64,000 bases of DNA. It comes from Bacteroidales bacterium. Its GTDB lineage: Bacteria > Bacteroidota > Bacteroidia > Bacteroidales > P3. The stretch's first letter is position 1; each line of letters begins with the position of its first letter. The position numbers and the translations under genes are program-made. Positions 8,091 through 16,974 of this stretch are shown here, piece by piece. The notes beneath the pieces are model-generated. The model searched no databases. It was not told the DNA's origin and saw only the letters and a list, made by a program, of their open reading frames with translations. The stretch spans positions 48,265 through 112,264 of the forward strand of contig JAFWOP010000064.1 of NCBI GenBank assembly GCA_017545365.1, read 5' to 3'.

Positions 8091-9134
8091 TTAGGGCAGC
8101 GGGTCGGCCGTTAGCAGGTCATACTCCTTGCGGTTGCGATGGATGTTGCACGCCAGATAGACCGCGCTACGGAACGACTGCTCGCTAGCCTTATCCTTAC
8201 CGGCGATGTCGAAAGCGGTGCCGTGGGCAGGAGACGTACGCACATAGGGCAACCCGGCGGTGTAGTTGACCCCTTCGGTGAAGGACATCAGTTTGAAGGG
8301 GATGAGGCCTTGGTCGTGATAGAGTGCCAGCACACCGTCGAACTTATTAAACTCGTTGCTGCCGAAGAATCCGTCGGAAGGATAAGGACCATAGGCAAGG
8401 ACACCCTTGTTCTGCATCTCCTCTATGACGGGCTTAATCACCTTCATGTCAAAGTCGCCGATTACCCCGTTGTCGCCCGCATGAGGGTCAAGGGCCAGGA
8501 CTGCTATCTTCGGCATGGGGACACCAAAGTCGCGTTTCAACGACTCGTTCATAAGCATCAACTTATCATACAACAGGTTGTGCGTGATAGCCGAAGGAAC
8601 GTCCTTGAGAGCCAAATGGTTGGTCACGATGCCGATACGGATTCTGTCGCATACCATCATCATCAAACTGCTGCACCCGAACTGGTGTGAGAGATATTCG
8701 GTATGGCCGGGGAAATCAAAATCGGGAGCCTGTATGTTCTTTTTGCTGATAGGCGCGGTTACCAGCACGTCAACGAGCCCCTTCTTGAGGTCCTCGCAAG
8801 CACGGTTTAGCGACAGGCGCGACTGCACGCCGGCCACCTCCGTCAGCTTGCCCACATCAATCTTTATCTCCTCCTGCGTAAGGTTCACCACGTTGAACTT
8901 GCGGTCTATCGCCTCCGAGGCATCGTGGATAGCATTGAACGGCAGGTCCTGATGCATAGACAACAGCTTCTTATGATATGAGGCCACCTTAGAGGAGCCA
9001 TAGAGAACAGGGGTGCAGATGTCGAACATACGGTTGTCGCTGAAAGTCTTGAGGATAACCTCATAACCCACGCCGTTGATATCGCCCTGCGATATGGCCA
9101 GCCGTATGCGTGTCTTTTCTTTCTTTTCTTCCAT
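8091..9134 (-). CDS. pdxA: 4-hydroxythreonine-4-phosphate dehydrogenase
   Basis: 347 residues, typical PdxA length. PdxA oxidises 4-phosphohydroxy-L-threonine with NAD in the DXP-dependent vitamin B6 pathway. Recognisable blocks include ISQGDINGVGYEVILK at the N-terminus, PGHTEYL near residue 143 and ALYHDQGLIPFK near residue 275, the last carrying a metal-binding His. It lies between an M17 aminopeptidase and polA on the same strand, with word-repeat spacers of about 60-70 bp on both sides. Confidence 0.95.
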   Translation of the reverse strand: MEEKKEKTRIRLAISQGDINGVGYEVILKTFSDNRMFDICTPVLYGSSKVASYHKKLLSMHQDLPFNAIHDASEAIDRKFNVVNLTQEEIKIDVGKLTEVAGVQSRLSLNRACEDLKKGLVDVLVTAPISKKNIQAPDFDFPGHTEYLSHQFGCSSLMMMVCDRIRIGIVTNHLALKDVPSAITHNLLYDKLMLMNESLKRDFGVPMPKIAVLALDPHAGDNGVIGDFDMKVIKPVIEEMQNKGVLAYGPYPSDGFFGSNEFNKFDGVLALYHDQGLIPFKLMSFTEGVNYTAGLPYVRTSPAHGTAFDIAGKDKASEQSFRSAVYLACNIHRNRKEYDLLTADPLP

Positions 9135-9206
9135 ATTATAGTTGTATTAGAATGCGTTAATGTATTTATGTGTTAATGCGTCAGTCAAAGAATCTCAATT
9201 CTCAAA

Positions 9207-10652
9207 CTATTTATTAAGCATTTCGTAAGTCTGCATGAAGGCGTAGAGCAGTCGGATGCCGTAGCCCGTAGCACCGGCGCAGTGGTACTTCTCGCCCTTG
9301 GAGTAGAAGGCCACGCCCGCAATGTCGAGGTGTATGTAGGGGGTCGTCTTGGCGAAATGGGCAAGGAAACGGCCTGCTGTGATGGCTCCCGCCTGTGCGA
9401 TGCCGCAGTTCTTGAGGTCGGCGACATCCGACTTGAGCAACTCGTCATACTCGTCCCAGAAGGGGAACTCGGCGATGCGCTCATACACCTGGTTGCCCAT
9501 AATCTTCAGAAGACTGAAGGGATTGTCGGCGTTCTGTTGCATGGCGGCGATGCCCATTGTGCCGATGGCACGGACGGCAGCACCTGTTAGCGTGGCAGCA
9601 TCGATTATCAGCTCGGGGTGATAGTTGGCTTCGGCGTATGCTATGGCATCAGCCAGGATAAGACGGCCTTCAGCATCGGTATTCACCACCTCCACCGTTG
9701 TGCCGTCGTACATCGTCAGCACATCGTCGGCAGCGTACGCATTGAAACCGGGTCGGTTGTCGGTGAGGGGAAGAAAAGCCACAAGATGCACTGGCAGCGC
9801 GTTCTCGGCAGCGGCAAAAAGCACCGACGCCATCGTGGCAGCACCCGCCATGTCCGACTTCATTTCGCGCATATAGTCGTCAGGTTTGATATTCAACCCG
9901 CCGGTGTCATACATCACACCCTTGCCCACCAACGCCACCGGAGCAGCGTTGACAGGATGGTCGGGACGGTATTCCAGCACCACAAAGCGGGGCTCGTCAA
10001 CGCTGCCCCGGTTCACAGCCAGCAACCCGCCCATCCGCAGGGCCTCAATCTTCTTTTTGTCAAAGACGGTACAGCCGACACCCAGGTCGCGGGCAATAGA
10101 CTCCAACTCCGAGGCAAACTCGTCGGCACCCAGGTCTGCCACTGGCAGGTTCACCCACTCGCGGCACCAAAAGATACGGTTCCAAAGGCGTTGGTTGCGT
10201 TCCAACTCCTCAGAGGTGAGGAAAGCCGAGTCGATAGTCACACGCTCCACATGCTCCGGAGTCTTACTCTTATAGCGGTCGAAGCTGTAGTCGGCCAGCA
10301 CCATTCCTTCCAGAAAAGCCACCAGTTCCTCGGTAATCACGCCCTCGCCAGTAACTGCCACCTCGCTCTGTTTCTCCTTTTTGAGCATCTCTACCAAGCT
10401 GCCCGCACTGCGGCGCAGGTTCTCCTGGCAAAGGTTGGCGGGTTTCTCGCTGTCGAAATTGACGATGTAGATATGGTAAGGAATGCGGTCGAACACCACA
10501 ATACCCGAAGGCTCGGCCTCGCGGCGTGTTTTGAGCCATTCCAGCTCCTTCTTACTTAACGGCAGGCTGCGGTCAGCCACCTCGCTGCCATAGAGGAACA
10601 CCACGTTCCCCTCATACTCTTTGGCATTTATGTTATCTAGTTTGAACATCAT
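9207..10652 (-). CDS. Leucyl aminopeptidase family protein (M17)
   Basis: 481 residues. The C-terminal catalytic half has the M17 signatures VGKGVMYDTGGLNIKP (first metal ligands and the catalytic Lys region) and VVNTDAEGRLILADAIAYA (signature with Asp and Glu ligands). M17 enzymes are hexameric cytosolic di-zinc exopeptidases that release N-terminal residues in peptide turnover. The N-terminal half is divergent. Two Met codons start the frame; the first (10652) is used here. An intergenic repeat block separates it from the ABC transporter upstream. Confidence 0.92.
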   Translation of the reverse strand: MMFKLDNINAKEYEGNVVFLYGSEVADRSLPLSKKELEWLKTRREAEPSGIVVFDRIPYHIYIVNFDSEKPANLCQENLRRSAGSLVEMLKKEKQSEVAVTGEGVITEELVAFLEGMVLADYSFDRYKSKTPEHVERVTIDSAFLTSEELERNQRLWNRIFWCREWVNLPVADLGADEFASELESIARDLGVGCTVFDKKKIEALRMGGLLAVNRGSVDEPRFVVLEYRPDHPVNAAPVALVGKGVMYDTGGLNIKPDDYMREMKSDMAGAATMASVLFAAAENALPVHLVAFLPLTDNRPGFNAYAADDVLTMYDGTTVEVVNTDAEGRLILADAIAYAEANYHPELIIDAATLTGAAVRAIGTMGIAAMQQNADNPFSLLKIMGNQVYERIAEFPFWDEYDELLKSDVADLKNCGIAQAGAITAGRFLAHFAKTTPYIHLDIAGVAFYSKGEKYHCAGATGYGIRLLYAFMQTYEMLNK

Positions 10653-10820
10653 ATTTTATTAGAATTCGTTAATTCGTTAATTCGTAAATTCGTGAGTCAT
10701 TTTACCGCGCCAAGGGACTAACACATTTTGAATTCGTTAATTCGTTAATTCGTAAATTCGTGAGTCATTTTACCGCGCCAAGGACTAACACATTAACACA
10801 TTAACACGTTAACACATTCA
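10653..10820. repeat. Two-unit word-repeat island with CCGCGCC core
   Basis: Two head-to-tail units consist of repeated AATTCGTT words, a GTGAGTCATTTTACCGCGCC core and ACACATTA words. Cores lie at 10704-10711 and 10772-10779. Positions 10724-10820 recur exactly at 44817-44913. The block directly abuts the truncated 3' end of the ABC transporter gene. Confidence 0.85.
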
Positions 10821-12455
10821 TTAGACATGTTTAATCAGGATAATCACCTTGCCTTGCTCTTTCAGCATCTCAAGTGTGTCGTAGAAACGCTCACGCGAAG
10901 GCACATCCATCCATGCCGTAGGCTCGTCGAAAACCAACACCGGCGCATTGCCATACAGCTGACGTGCCAATGCCACACGCTGCCACTGACCCATACTCAG
11001 CTCCTCGCCGCCGTCGAACATGCGGCCCAAAGGTGTGTCATAGCCTTTGGGCAGCCGATCGATGATGCGGTCGGCACCGGCCAAACGGGCGGCATAACGC
11101 ACCCGCTCGTGGTCGTAATGTTCCACATCGCCGAAGGCTATATTCTCCTCGGCAGTGCAGAAGAAGCGCACATAATCCTGGAATATGGCGCCGATGCCGT
11201 GGCGCAGCCCCTTGAGGTCGTATTTCCTCACATCCACCCCGTTGACCAACACCGCACCGCTGTCGGTGTCGTAAAGGCGCAGGAGCAGCTTGAGGAGGGT
11301 AGTCTTGCCGAAGCCGTTCTCCCCTTCAATCTGCGTCACCTCCCCCGCCCTAGCGGTAAGCGAGAAGTGGCTCAGCACGTCACGCTCCATCTTGGGGTAA
11401 CGGAAGGTGATGTCGCGGAACTCCACCTTCTCCACCTTGGTGGGGAACGGCAGCGCGTCGGGCGCATTCACTATCCTAGGCTTAAGGTCGAGGAACTCGA
11501 ACAAGTTGCCCACAAACAAGCGGTTGTCGTACAGCCCCGAAATAGAGCCCACGAGGCCGTTCAGCTGGGTCTGCCCACGACGGAAAGCCTCGAACAAAAT
11601 GACGAACGTACCCACCGTGATACTGCCGCTGGTGGCACTGGCTATGAGGAACATCGTGACGAAGAACAGGGCCGCCGTCTCGGCCAAAGCACAGATAGAG
11701 TCGTACACCCCCAGTCGGCGCGAGATGCTCAGCAAATTCTTCACCAACACCTTGCGTATCTCCACAAAACGCTGGCGGAAATAAGGTGTGAGGCCGAAGG
11801 TACGCATCTCCTTGGCATAGTCACGACGGCCGAGAAGGGCCGTGTAATAACTTGTGCGACGGTAATTCTGAGTGTTATTGCGGCGGAACTCGTATATCTT
11901 CCTCGCCTTGACGACACGGACGATGAACGACGGAATCACCGCCACCACCATCACCACAATAATCCAAGGCGAAGCCGTGGAAAGCATCGAGATGATGATG
12001 GTAATAGAAATCAGTGAGCCGAAGAGCCCCATAAACTCGTTGAGCACCCGCAGGGGGCGGAAGCTGGACTCCTGCTGCGCCCGGTGGTAAGTGTCGTGAT
12101 ACTCCGGGTTGTCGAAATAGGCCATATCCAATGCCGCCGACTGCCGCTGCATGATGTCGCTGACATAGTCCTGCAGACGCTGGTTCATCACATCGTTGTT
12201 CACCCCGTTGCATACGCTCACCAGACGGTTCAACAGAAAGATGGCGCAGAACACGCCCAGCAGCAGGTACATGTTCAACTCGATGCCGTGCCACACCGGC
12301 ACCACGCCCGTGGTCACCGCATCCACCAGATACTTCAAGATATACAAGTTCATCAGCGGCAGCACGCTCAGCACCACCACATAAAAGATGCGCCAGTAGA
12401 ACGACCTCTTGTGGCAGAGGCGTATCATATTCAATGCTTTAAACAATTGTCTCAT
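10821..12455 (-). CDS. ABC exporter, fused permease-ATPase, C-terminally short
   Basis: 544 residues. The N-terminal transmembrane domain is about residues 1-320 with several hydrophobic helices. The nucleotide-binding domain follows, with Walker A GENGFGKTTLLKL, signature LSMGQWQRVALARQ, Walker B VLVFDEPTAWMD and the H-loop His in ILIKHV. The protein stops two residues after that His, roughly 40 residues earlier than most exporters of this type, exactly where the word-repeat island begins. The substrate is unknown. The start overlaps the DUF721 gene by 4 bp (ATGA), so translation is coupled. Function may be impaired, though the core ATPase motifs remain. Confidence 0.85.
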   Translation of the reverse strand: MRQLFKALNMIRLCHKRSFYWRIFYVVVLSVLPLMNLYILKYLVDAVTTGVVPVWHGIELNMYLLLGVFCAIFLLNRLVSVCNGVNNDVMNQRLQDYVSDIMQRQSAALDMAYFDNPEYHDTYHRAQQESSFRPLRVLNEFMGLFGSLISITIIISMLSTASPWIIVVMVVAVIPSFIVRVVKARKIYEFRRNNTQNYRRTSYYTALLGRRDYAKEMRTFGLTPYFRQRFVEIRKVLVKNLLSISRRLGVYDSICALAETAALFFVTMFLIASATSGSITVGTFVILFEAFRRGQTQLNGLVGSISGLYDNRLFVGNLFEFLDLKPRIVNAPDALPFPTKVEKVEFRDITFRYPKMERDVLSHFSLTARAGEVTQIEGENGFGKTTLLKLLLRLYDTDSGAVLVNGVDVRKYDLKGLRHGIGAIFQDYVRFFCTAEENIAFGDVEHYDHERVRYAARLAGADRIIDRLPKGYDTPLGRMFDGGEELSMGQWQRVALARQLYGNAPVLVFDEPTAWMDVPSRERFYDTLEMLKEQGKVIILIKHV

Positions 12456-12739
12456 ACAAATACTATTTTATGAACCACCTGACGGCCCAGAGAATCATTT
12501 ATTTTTTCAGCCAGCGACGAGCGCCTATAGAACAGCTCCTGTTTCAATGCCGCCGAAGCCAGCTTGAGCGTCAGCGTACCCTTGTCGTACTTGGCCGAGA
12601 CGGTGAGTTTGGAGAGCCAGTCGCCCACCACGGCCTTATAAGCAGAGCGCACCTCCACCTCCGTAGCCCACTCGTCCATATCCAGACGATGGTAAGCCTT
12701 GCTTAGCAGTTCTTGAAGCGTATGCTCGTTGCTGTACAT
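12452..12739 (-). CDS. DUF721 (DciA-like) small protein
   Basis: 95 residues matching the DUF721 fold: an N-terminal helix (TLQELLSKAYHRLDMDEW), the AVVGDWLSK core and a KQELFYRRSSLAEKIN segment before a final beta strand. Proteins of this family beside recF are common in Bacteroidota. The related DciA loads the replicative helicase, so a replication role is plausible but inferred. It lies between recF (47 bp upstream) and the ABC gene (4-bp overlap). Confidence 0.8.
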   Translation of the reverse strand: MYSNEHTLQELLSKAYHRLDMDEWATEVEVRSAYKAVVGDWLSKLTVSAKYDKGTLTLKLASAALKQELFYRRSSLAEKINDSLGRQVVHKIVFV

Positions 12740-12786
12740 ATTACCTTAATTGAATGCGTTAATTCTTAGTTCTTAGCTCTTACTTC

Positions 12787-13869
12787 CTACTTAATCTCAA
12801 ATACCTTATGTTCCACATTGGGCAGGTCTGCCATCAGCATCTGCACCCTGCCGGGCTGTGTGTCGGACAGGAACACCTGCCCGAAACGGTCGCCGCCCAC
12901 CAGCCGGAGCAACTGCGACACCCGGTCCATATCCAACTTGTCAAACACATCGTCCAACAGCAGGATGGGCTTCACCCCTCCGCGACGGAAGATATATTCG
13001 AACTGCGCCAGCTTGAGGGCCAGCACAAAGGTCTTCTGCTGCCCCTGCGAGCCGAAACGCTTCGCCTGACGTTCGCCGATGCGGAGCTCCCAGTCGTCCT
13101 TGTGGGGACCCACGGTAGTGAACGTAGCATAACGGTCGTTGGGCCTGGCCTGCTCCAACTGCTGCAGCAGCGGCACATCGGCATGGCCTACATACTCCAT
13201 GATGCCCTCTTCGGAGCCGTCGGTGAGCCAGGCAAAATATTCGGCAAACAGCGGACGGAACTCCTCCATAAACATCTTACGGCCTTCATAAAGCACCTGT
13301 CCGTGCCTTACCAGCTGCTCGTCCCACACGGCGATGGACGGCTCGTCCCACTGACGATCCTCATAAAACTGCTTCAGCAGACGGTTCCTCTGCTCCACAG
13401 CCTTCTGATACTGCAACAGATGCGTCAGATAGCCCCTGTCGGTCTGACTCACCACCCCGTCCACAAACTTGCGCCTCACCTCGCTGCCCCCTTGAATGAG
13501 CTGCTGGTCGTAGGGCGACACCATCACCAGGGGCACACGTCCGATATGCTCGCCCAGAGTCTTGTATGCCTTCTTGTTCCACTTGAGCTGTTTGGGCTGG
13601 CCTTTGCGCTGGATGCACGACACCATCACCCGTTCCCCATCCATCTGGTAGCTGCCGTGGATGGCGAAAAAATCCTCACCCTGACGGATGTTCTGCGAAT
13701 CAATGGGGTTGAGGCAGCTCTTGCCAAACGAGAGGTAGTAGATGGCGTCAAGCAGATTGGTCTTCCCCACTCCGTTGTTGCCCACCACGCAGTTCACATT
13801 ACTACAGAACTCCTCCTCCCATTGGGCATAGTTCTTAAAATTGCTGATATTGATATTGGCGAGATACAT
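12787..13869 (-). CDS. recF: DNA replication and repair protein RecF
   Basis: 360 residues, the family's usual length. Walker A is GNNGVGKTNLLDAIYYLSFG near residue 32. An ABC-type signature region lies in FGSQGQQKTFVLALKLAQ, and Walker B is ILLLDDVFDKLD. RecF is an SMC-like ATPase that, with RecO and RecR, loads RecA at single-strand gaps. It is 12 bp downstream of ispH. Confidence 0.96.
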   Translation of the reverse strand: MYLANINISNFKNYAQWEEEFCSNVNCVVGNNGVGKTNLLDAIYYLSFGKSCLNPIDSQNIRQGEDFFAIHGSYQMDGERVMVSCIQRKGQPKQLKWNKKAYKTLGEHIGRVPLVMVSPYDQQLIQGGSEVRRKFVDGVVSQTDRGYLTHLLQYQKAVEQRNRLLKQFYEDRQWDEPSIAVWDEQLVRHGQVLYEGRKMFMEEFRPLFAEYFAWLTDGSEEGIMEYVGHADVPLLQQLEQARPNDRYATFTTVGPHKDDWELRIGERQAKRFGSQGQQKTFVLALKLAQFEYIFRRGGVKPILLLDDVFDKLDMDRVSQLLRLVGGDRFGQVFLSDTQPGRVQMLMADLPNVEHKVFEIK

Positions 13870-13881
13870 GGCGGCTGGTGT

Positions 13882-14763
13882 TTACAGATTAGAAATTGCT
13901 TTACCCACAGCCTCCATCAGCCATCGGGGCGTGCTGGTGGCACCTGTGATGCCCACGCTCTGCACCCCTTCGAACCATCTGGCCTGCAGCTCGTCGGCAT
14001 TGGAGACCAGATAGGTGTTGGGCTGCACCTGTCGGCAATAAAGATAGAGATAATGGCCGTTGGAGCTGCCCTTGCCGCTGACGAATACCACCACGTCCAC
14101 ACTGCGGGCGAAAGCCTCCAGCTCCACGGCGCGGTTGGCCACACGGCTACAGATGGTGTCGAACGCCACAAAATGGTCCTCCGGCACAGGGTGTCCGAGG
14201 GCTTCGATACGGCGACGTATGTTGGCAGTCAGCTGCGCATACTCCTCCTTACTCTTGGTCGTCTGGGAATAGAGACGGATGGGACGTGTGAAATCCACCG
14301 CCGCGAGGTCGTCGGGATGGCTGGCCACGACGGCCGTGTTGTCAGTCTGGCCGCAAAGACCTATCACCTCGGCATGGCCGGGCTTGCCGAATATCACTAT
14401 CTGTCCCACGGGGCGACGCTGCTGCATCTCCTCGTAGCCCTTGCGGATACGCTGCTGCAAGGCCAGGACAATGGGGCATGTGGCATCCACCAGGCGGATG
14501 CCCAAATCCTGGGCCATCTGATAGGTCGATGGAGGCTCGCCATGGGCGCGTATCAGCACCCGCTTGCCTGCCAGGGACGGCAGCTGGCGGTGTTCAATCA
14601 CCTGCAGACCTTGACGTGCCAGACGCTGCACCTCGGCATTGTTATGCACGATGTCGCCCAAACAATAAAGCGTCCCCTCGCGCGACAACTCGGCCTCGGC
14701 AGTGCCTATAGCCTTCACCACCCCAAAACAGAAACCCGCATTATCGTCAATCCTAATCAGCAT
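13882..14763 (-). CDS. ispH: 4-hydroxy-3-methylbut-2-enyl diphosphate reductase
   Basis: 293 residues. IspH makes IPP and DMAPP in the last step of the MEP isoprenoid pathway using a [4Fe-4S] cluster. Three conserved cysteines are seen in GFCFG (Cys12), DATCPIV and TICSRVANRAVE. Substrate-site blocks IRAHGEPPSTY and GKGSSNGHY are present. The tail GITGATSTPRWLMEAV is typical. It sits between an M23 peptidase and recF on the same strand. Confidence 0.95.
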   Translation of the reverse strand: MLIRIDDNAGFCFGVVKAIGTAEAELSREGTLYCLGDIVHNNAEVQRLARQGLQVIEHRQLPSLAGKRVLIRAHGEPPSTYQMAQDLGIRLVDATCPIVLALQQRIRKGYEEMQQRRPVGQIVIFGKPGHAEVIGLCGQTDNTAVVASHPDDLAAVDFTRPIRLYSQTTKSKEEYAQLTANIRRRIEALGHPVPEDHFVAFDTICSRVANRAVELEAFARSVDVVVFVSGKGSSNGHYLYLYCRQVQPNTYLVSNADELQARWFEGVQSVGITGATSTPRWLMEAVGKAISNL

Positions 14764-14797
14764 CCCTTAATCTATAAAGTCTATATTGTCCCACAAT

Positions 14798-15766
14798 CTA
14801 GCTCAAGCATTGGTTGTCAATATTGGAAGCGTCAATCACCTCGTCATATTCGGCGGGTGTCAGGTCGTTGAAGAAGAAGTAGACGGGATTCACCTTGTTG
14901 CCATTCTGAATGACTTCGTAGTGGAGGTGATAACCCTGTGCCAGCCCAGTACGGCCCACATTGCCTATCAGCTCGCCACGCTTCACGCGCTGGCCTTGAT
15001 TCACTTTCACATCCGAGAGATGTGCATAGAGTGTCTGGAAGCCATAGCCGTGGTTGATGACGATACACACCCCGTAGCCGCCGAGGTTCGCGCCGCGGCC
15101 CGCCACGGTCACTGTCCCGTCGCCGGTGGCGTATACCGGCGTGCCAGGCTGGGCTGTGAGGTCTATACCCGTGTGCATCCGACGGTAGTGGAGGATGGGA
15201 TGGTAGCGCATACCAAAACCCGACACAATGCGGCATTGGGTCTTCTTAATGGGCATGATGGCAGGCATAGTGGCCATGCGCTGCTGCTTGGTGCCAGCCA
15301 TCTTGTATATCTCATCCAACGACAGCGACTGGGCATAAAGCCTGTACTCCAAAGAGTCCACCCTCTGGCTGGTGCTGATGATGAGGCTGCTGCTGCCCTT
15401 GCCCTCCAGCCGGCTGTAGTCCTTGGGTACAGGTGTGCGTCTGCTTTCGGGCACTGGGGAGGCCCCAAAGATGGTGCGGTACACTGCGCTGTCGCGCTCC
15501 TCAATGTCGGCCAGCACCTTGTTGCAGCGGTTCACACTGCGCTCCAGCATGGCCAGCTCGCGACGGTATTGCACAATGTCCTCTTTCAGCATGCGCTCTT
15601 TGGGTGAATCGACAAGCTTGTATGCCGCCACCGCAAACACCACACCCAGCACCACGCCCAGCAACAGCGTGGTGGAGATGCGCTTAAGCCTGTCGGCCAA
15701 GGTCACCTCCACCTTCTCGTATGCCAGCGTGTGCGGGTTCAGCCGGTATGTGTACCTTTTCTTCAT
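14798..15766 (-). CDS. M23 family (LytM) metallopeptidase, membrane anchored
   Basis: 322 residues. A single N-terminal transmembrane helix (about residues 33-53, TTLLLGVVLGVVFAVAAY) is followed by a coiled-coil stretch. The C-terminal LytM domain has MHTGIDLTAQPG (zinc His and Asp) and the second zinc motif HLHYEV. Such enzymes cut peptidoglycan cross-bridges or, when inactive, activate amidases; the zinc ligands here look intact. The domain faces the periplasm. Confidence 0.9.
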   Translation of the reverse strand: MKKRYTYRLNPHTLAYEKVEVTLADRLKRISTTLLLGVVLGVVFAVAAYKLVDSPKERMLKEDIVQYRRELAMLERSVNRCNKVLADIEERDSAVYRTIFGASPVPESRRTPVPKDYSRLEGKGSSSLIISTSQRVDSLEYRLYAQSLSLDEIYKMAGTKQQRMATMPAIMPIKKTQCRIVSGFGMRYHPILHYRRMHTGIDLTAQPGTPVYATGDGTVTVAGRGANLGGYGVCIVINHGYGFQTLYAHLSDVKVNQGQRVKRGELIGNVGRTGLAQGYHLHYEVIQNGNKVNPVYFFFNDLTPAEYDEVIDASNIDNQCLS

Positions 15767-15805
15767 TCAACAGTCTGCGGGGCCACTAATGGCCCCACTT
15801 TTGCC

Positions 15806-16918
15806 TCACTTCTCGTTCTTATACTTGTTGAGCATGTTCACAAAATTCTTCAAACTCTTCACCTCACGCACATAGTAGCGCAACTTAATCTCGGGGATGT
15901 ACATCTCGCCCACCACGCGCTCGCGCAGCTTGTTTTCCTTCTCCATCTCGGTGCTGGCCACCGTGTCCTTACTCACCAGCAGACCGCTGCCGTACTGATC
16001 ATAGTTGCGGTGGTGGTGATGGGTGGAGGTACTCTCGTCCAAGCCGGCGTAGCTGCTCAACACCATGTTCGATATCATGTCGTATGGCACCTCGCGGAAG
16101 AGGAACGTCAGCTGGTCCAGAGGATGCACTTCAAAGTCGGTCGAGCTGGTGGAGGAAACCAGGAAGTCGGGATAGAGGAAATGATAGCGCCCCTCGGAGT
16201 CGCGCATCAGCGGGGTCATCAGCGGTGCTTGGATAAAGTCGAATATCCCCAAATCGAAATAGACCTGCTCGAAAGCCCCGTCCAACGACTCGTAGGAGTC
16301 CTTCGAATGCCAGATACGATGGCTGGCAGCGACCTGGGTGAAAGCAATCACCACATCGGCAAACTTCTGATACTGCTCTTCGCTACAGAGCTTGGGAATG
16401 GAGAGCTGAATATCGCGCACGTCGTGACCCAGACGGGCAATACGCGACTTATAGTTCGACATCACATGGGTCTGGTATGAAGTCAGCTTATGACGTTTAT
16501 GACCAAGGCTCTTGATGCCTTCGATGATACGCTCGCCCTCTTCGGCTTCTTTGGCCATAGGAAGCACGTTGACATAAGCCTCCAAAATGCGGGCACGCGT
16601 CTCATCCTGTGTTTCGCGGAGGGCGTCGTTGGCTTTGGAAATCTCCTTGTCAAAAGAAAACTCGTTACCTTTCAACAGGTCCCAGTAGGTGGTCTTAAGC
16701 TTCGCCTTCTCGGCATTACAGAAATTCTTGTACGAATGGCTCGTACTGGTGCGGATAAAGAAACCCGTCCCCGGCGTGCCACACTCCACATACTGCCCCG
16801 ACTTGTATGACGACTCGTAATGGCCTCTGATGCCAAAAAGCGTGGGAGTGTAGTGGTTGGACACCCACACCGTAAGCCCTTTGGCGACCGTCATGCGTTT
16901 TTTCGCAAAGATGTTCAT
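15806..16918 (-). CDS. Uncharacterised 370-residue protein
   Basis: No confident family. The first 60 residues (AKGLTVWVSNHYTPTLFGIR then CGTPGTGFFIRTS) loosely resemble the DUF4236 glycine-turn pattern ending in GxPGTG. The middle is alpha-helical and charged. The rest contains a His-rich loop (STSTHHHHRNYDQYG) and ends in a basic helix. There is no signal peptide or transmembrane segment, so it is probably cytosolic. Flanking genes are lpdA and an M23 peptidase, with short word-repeat gaps. Confidence 0.65.
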   Translation of the reverse strand: MNIFAKKRMTVAKGLTVWVSNHYTPTLFGIRGHYESSYKSGQYVECGTPGTGFFIRTSTSHSYKNFCNAEKAKLKTTYWDLLKGNEFSFDKEISKANDALRETQDETRARILEAYVNVLPMAKEAEEGERIIEGIKSLGHKRHKLTSYQTHVMSNYKSRIARLGHDVRDIQLSIPKLCSEEQYQKFADVVIAFTQVAASHRIWHSKDSYESLDGAFEQVYFDLGIFDFIQAPLMTPLMRDSEGRYHFLYPDFLVSSTSSTDFEVHPLDQLTFLFREVPYDMISNMVLSSYAGLDESTSTHHHHRNYDQYGSGLLVSKDTVASTEMEKENKLRERVVGEMYIPEIKLRYYVREVKSLKNFVNMLNKYKNEK

Positions 16919-16974
16919 AATAAAAAGGTGTTATATTGAAAAAACTTCTCAGTTCTTAATACTTACTTCCTACT

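Noticed and set aside
12808..14871. Long plus-strand open frame of 687 codons
   Set aside because: It lies antisense to recF and ispH, both of which have full catalytic motifs. Its product is low in recognisable structure and His/Leu-rich, typical of an antisense shadow in GC-rich codons.
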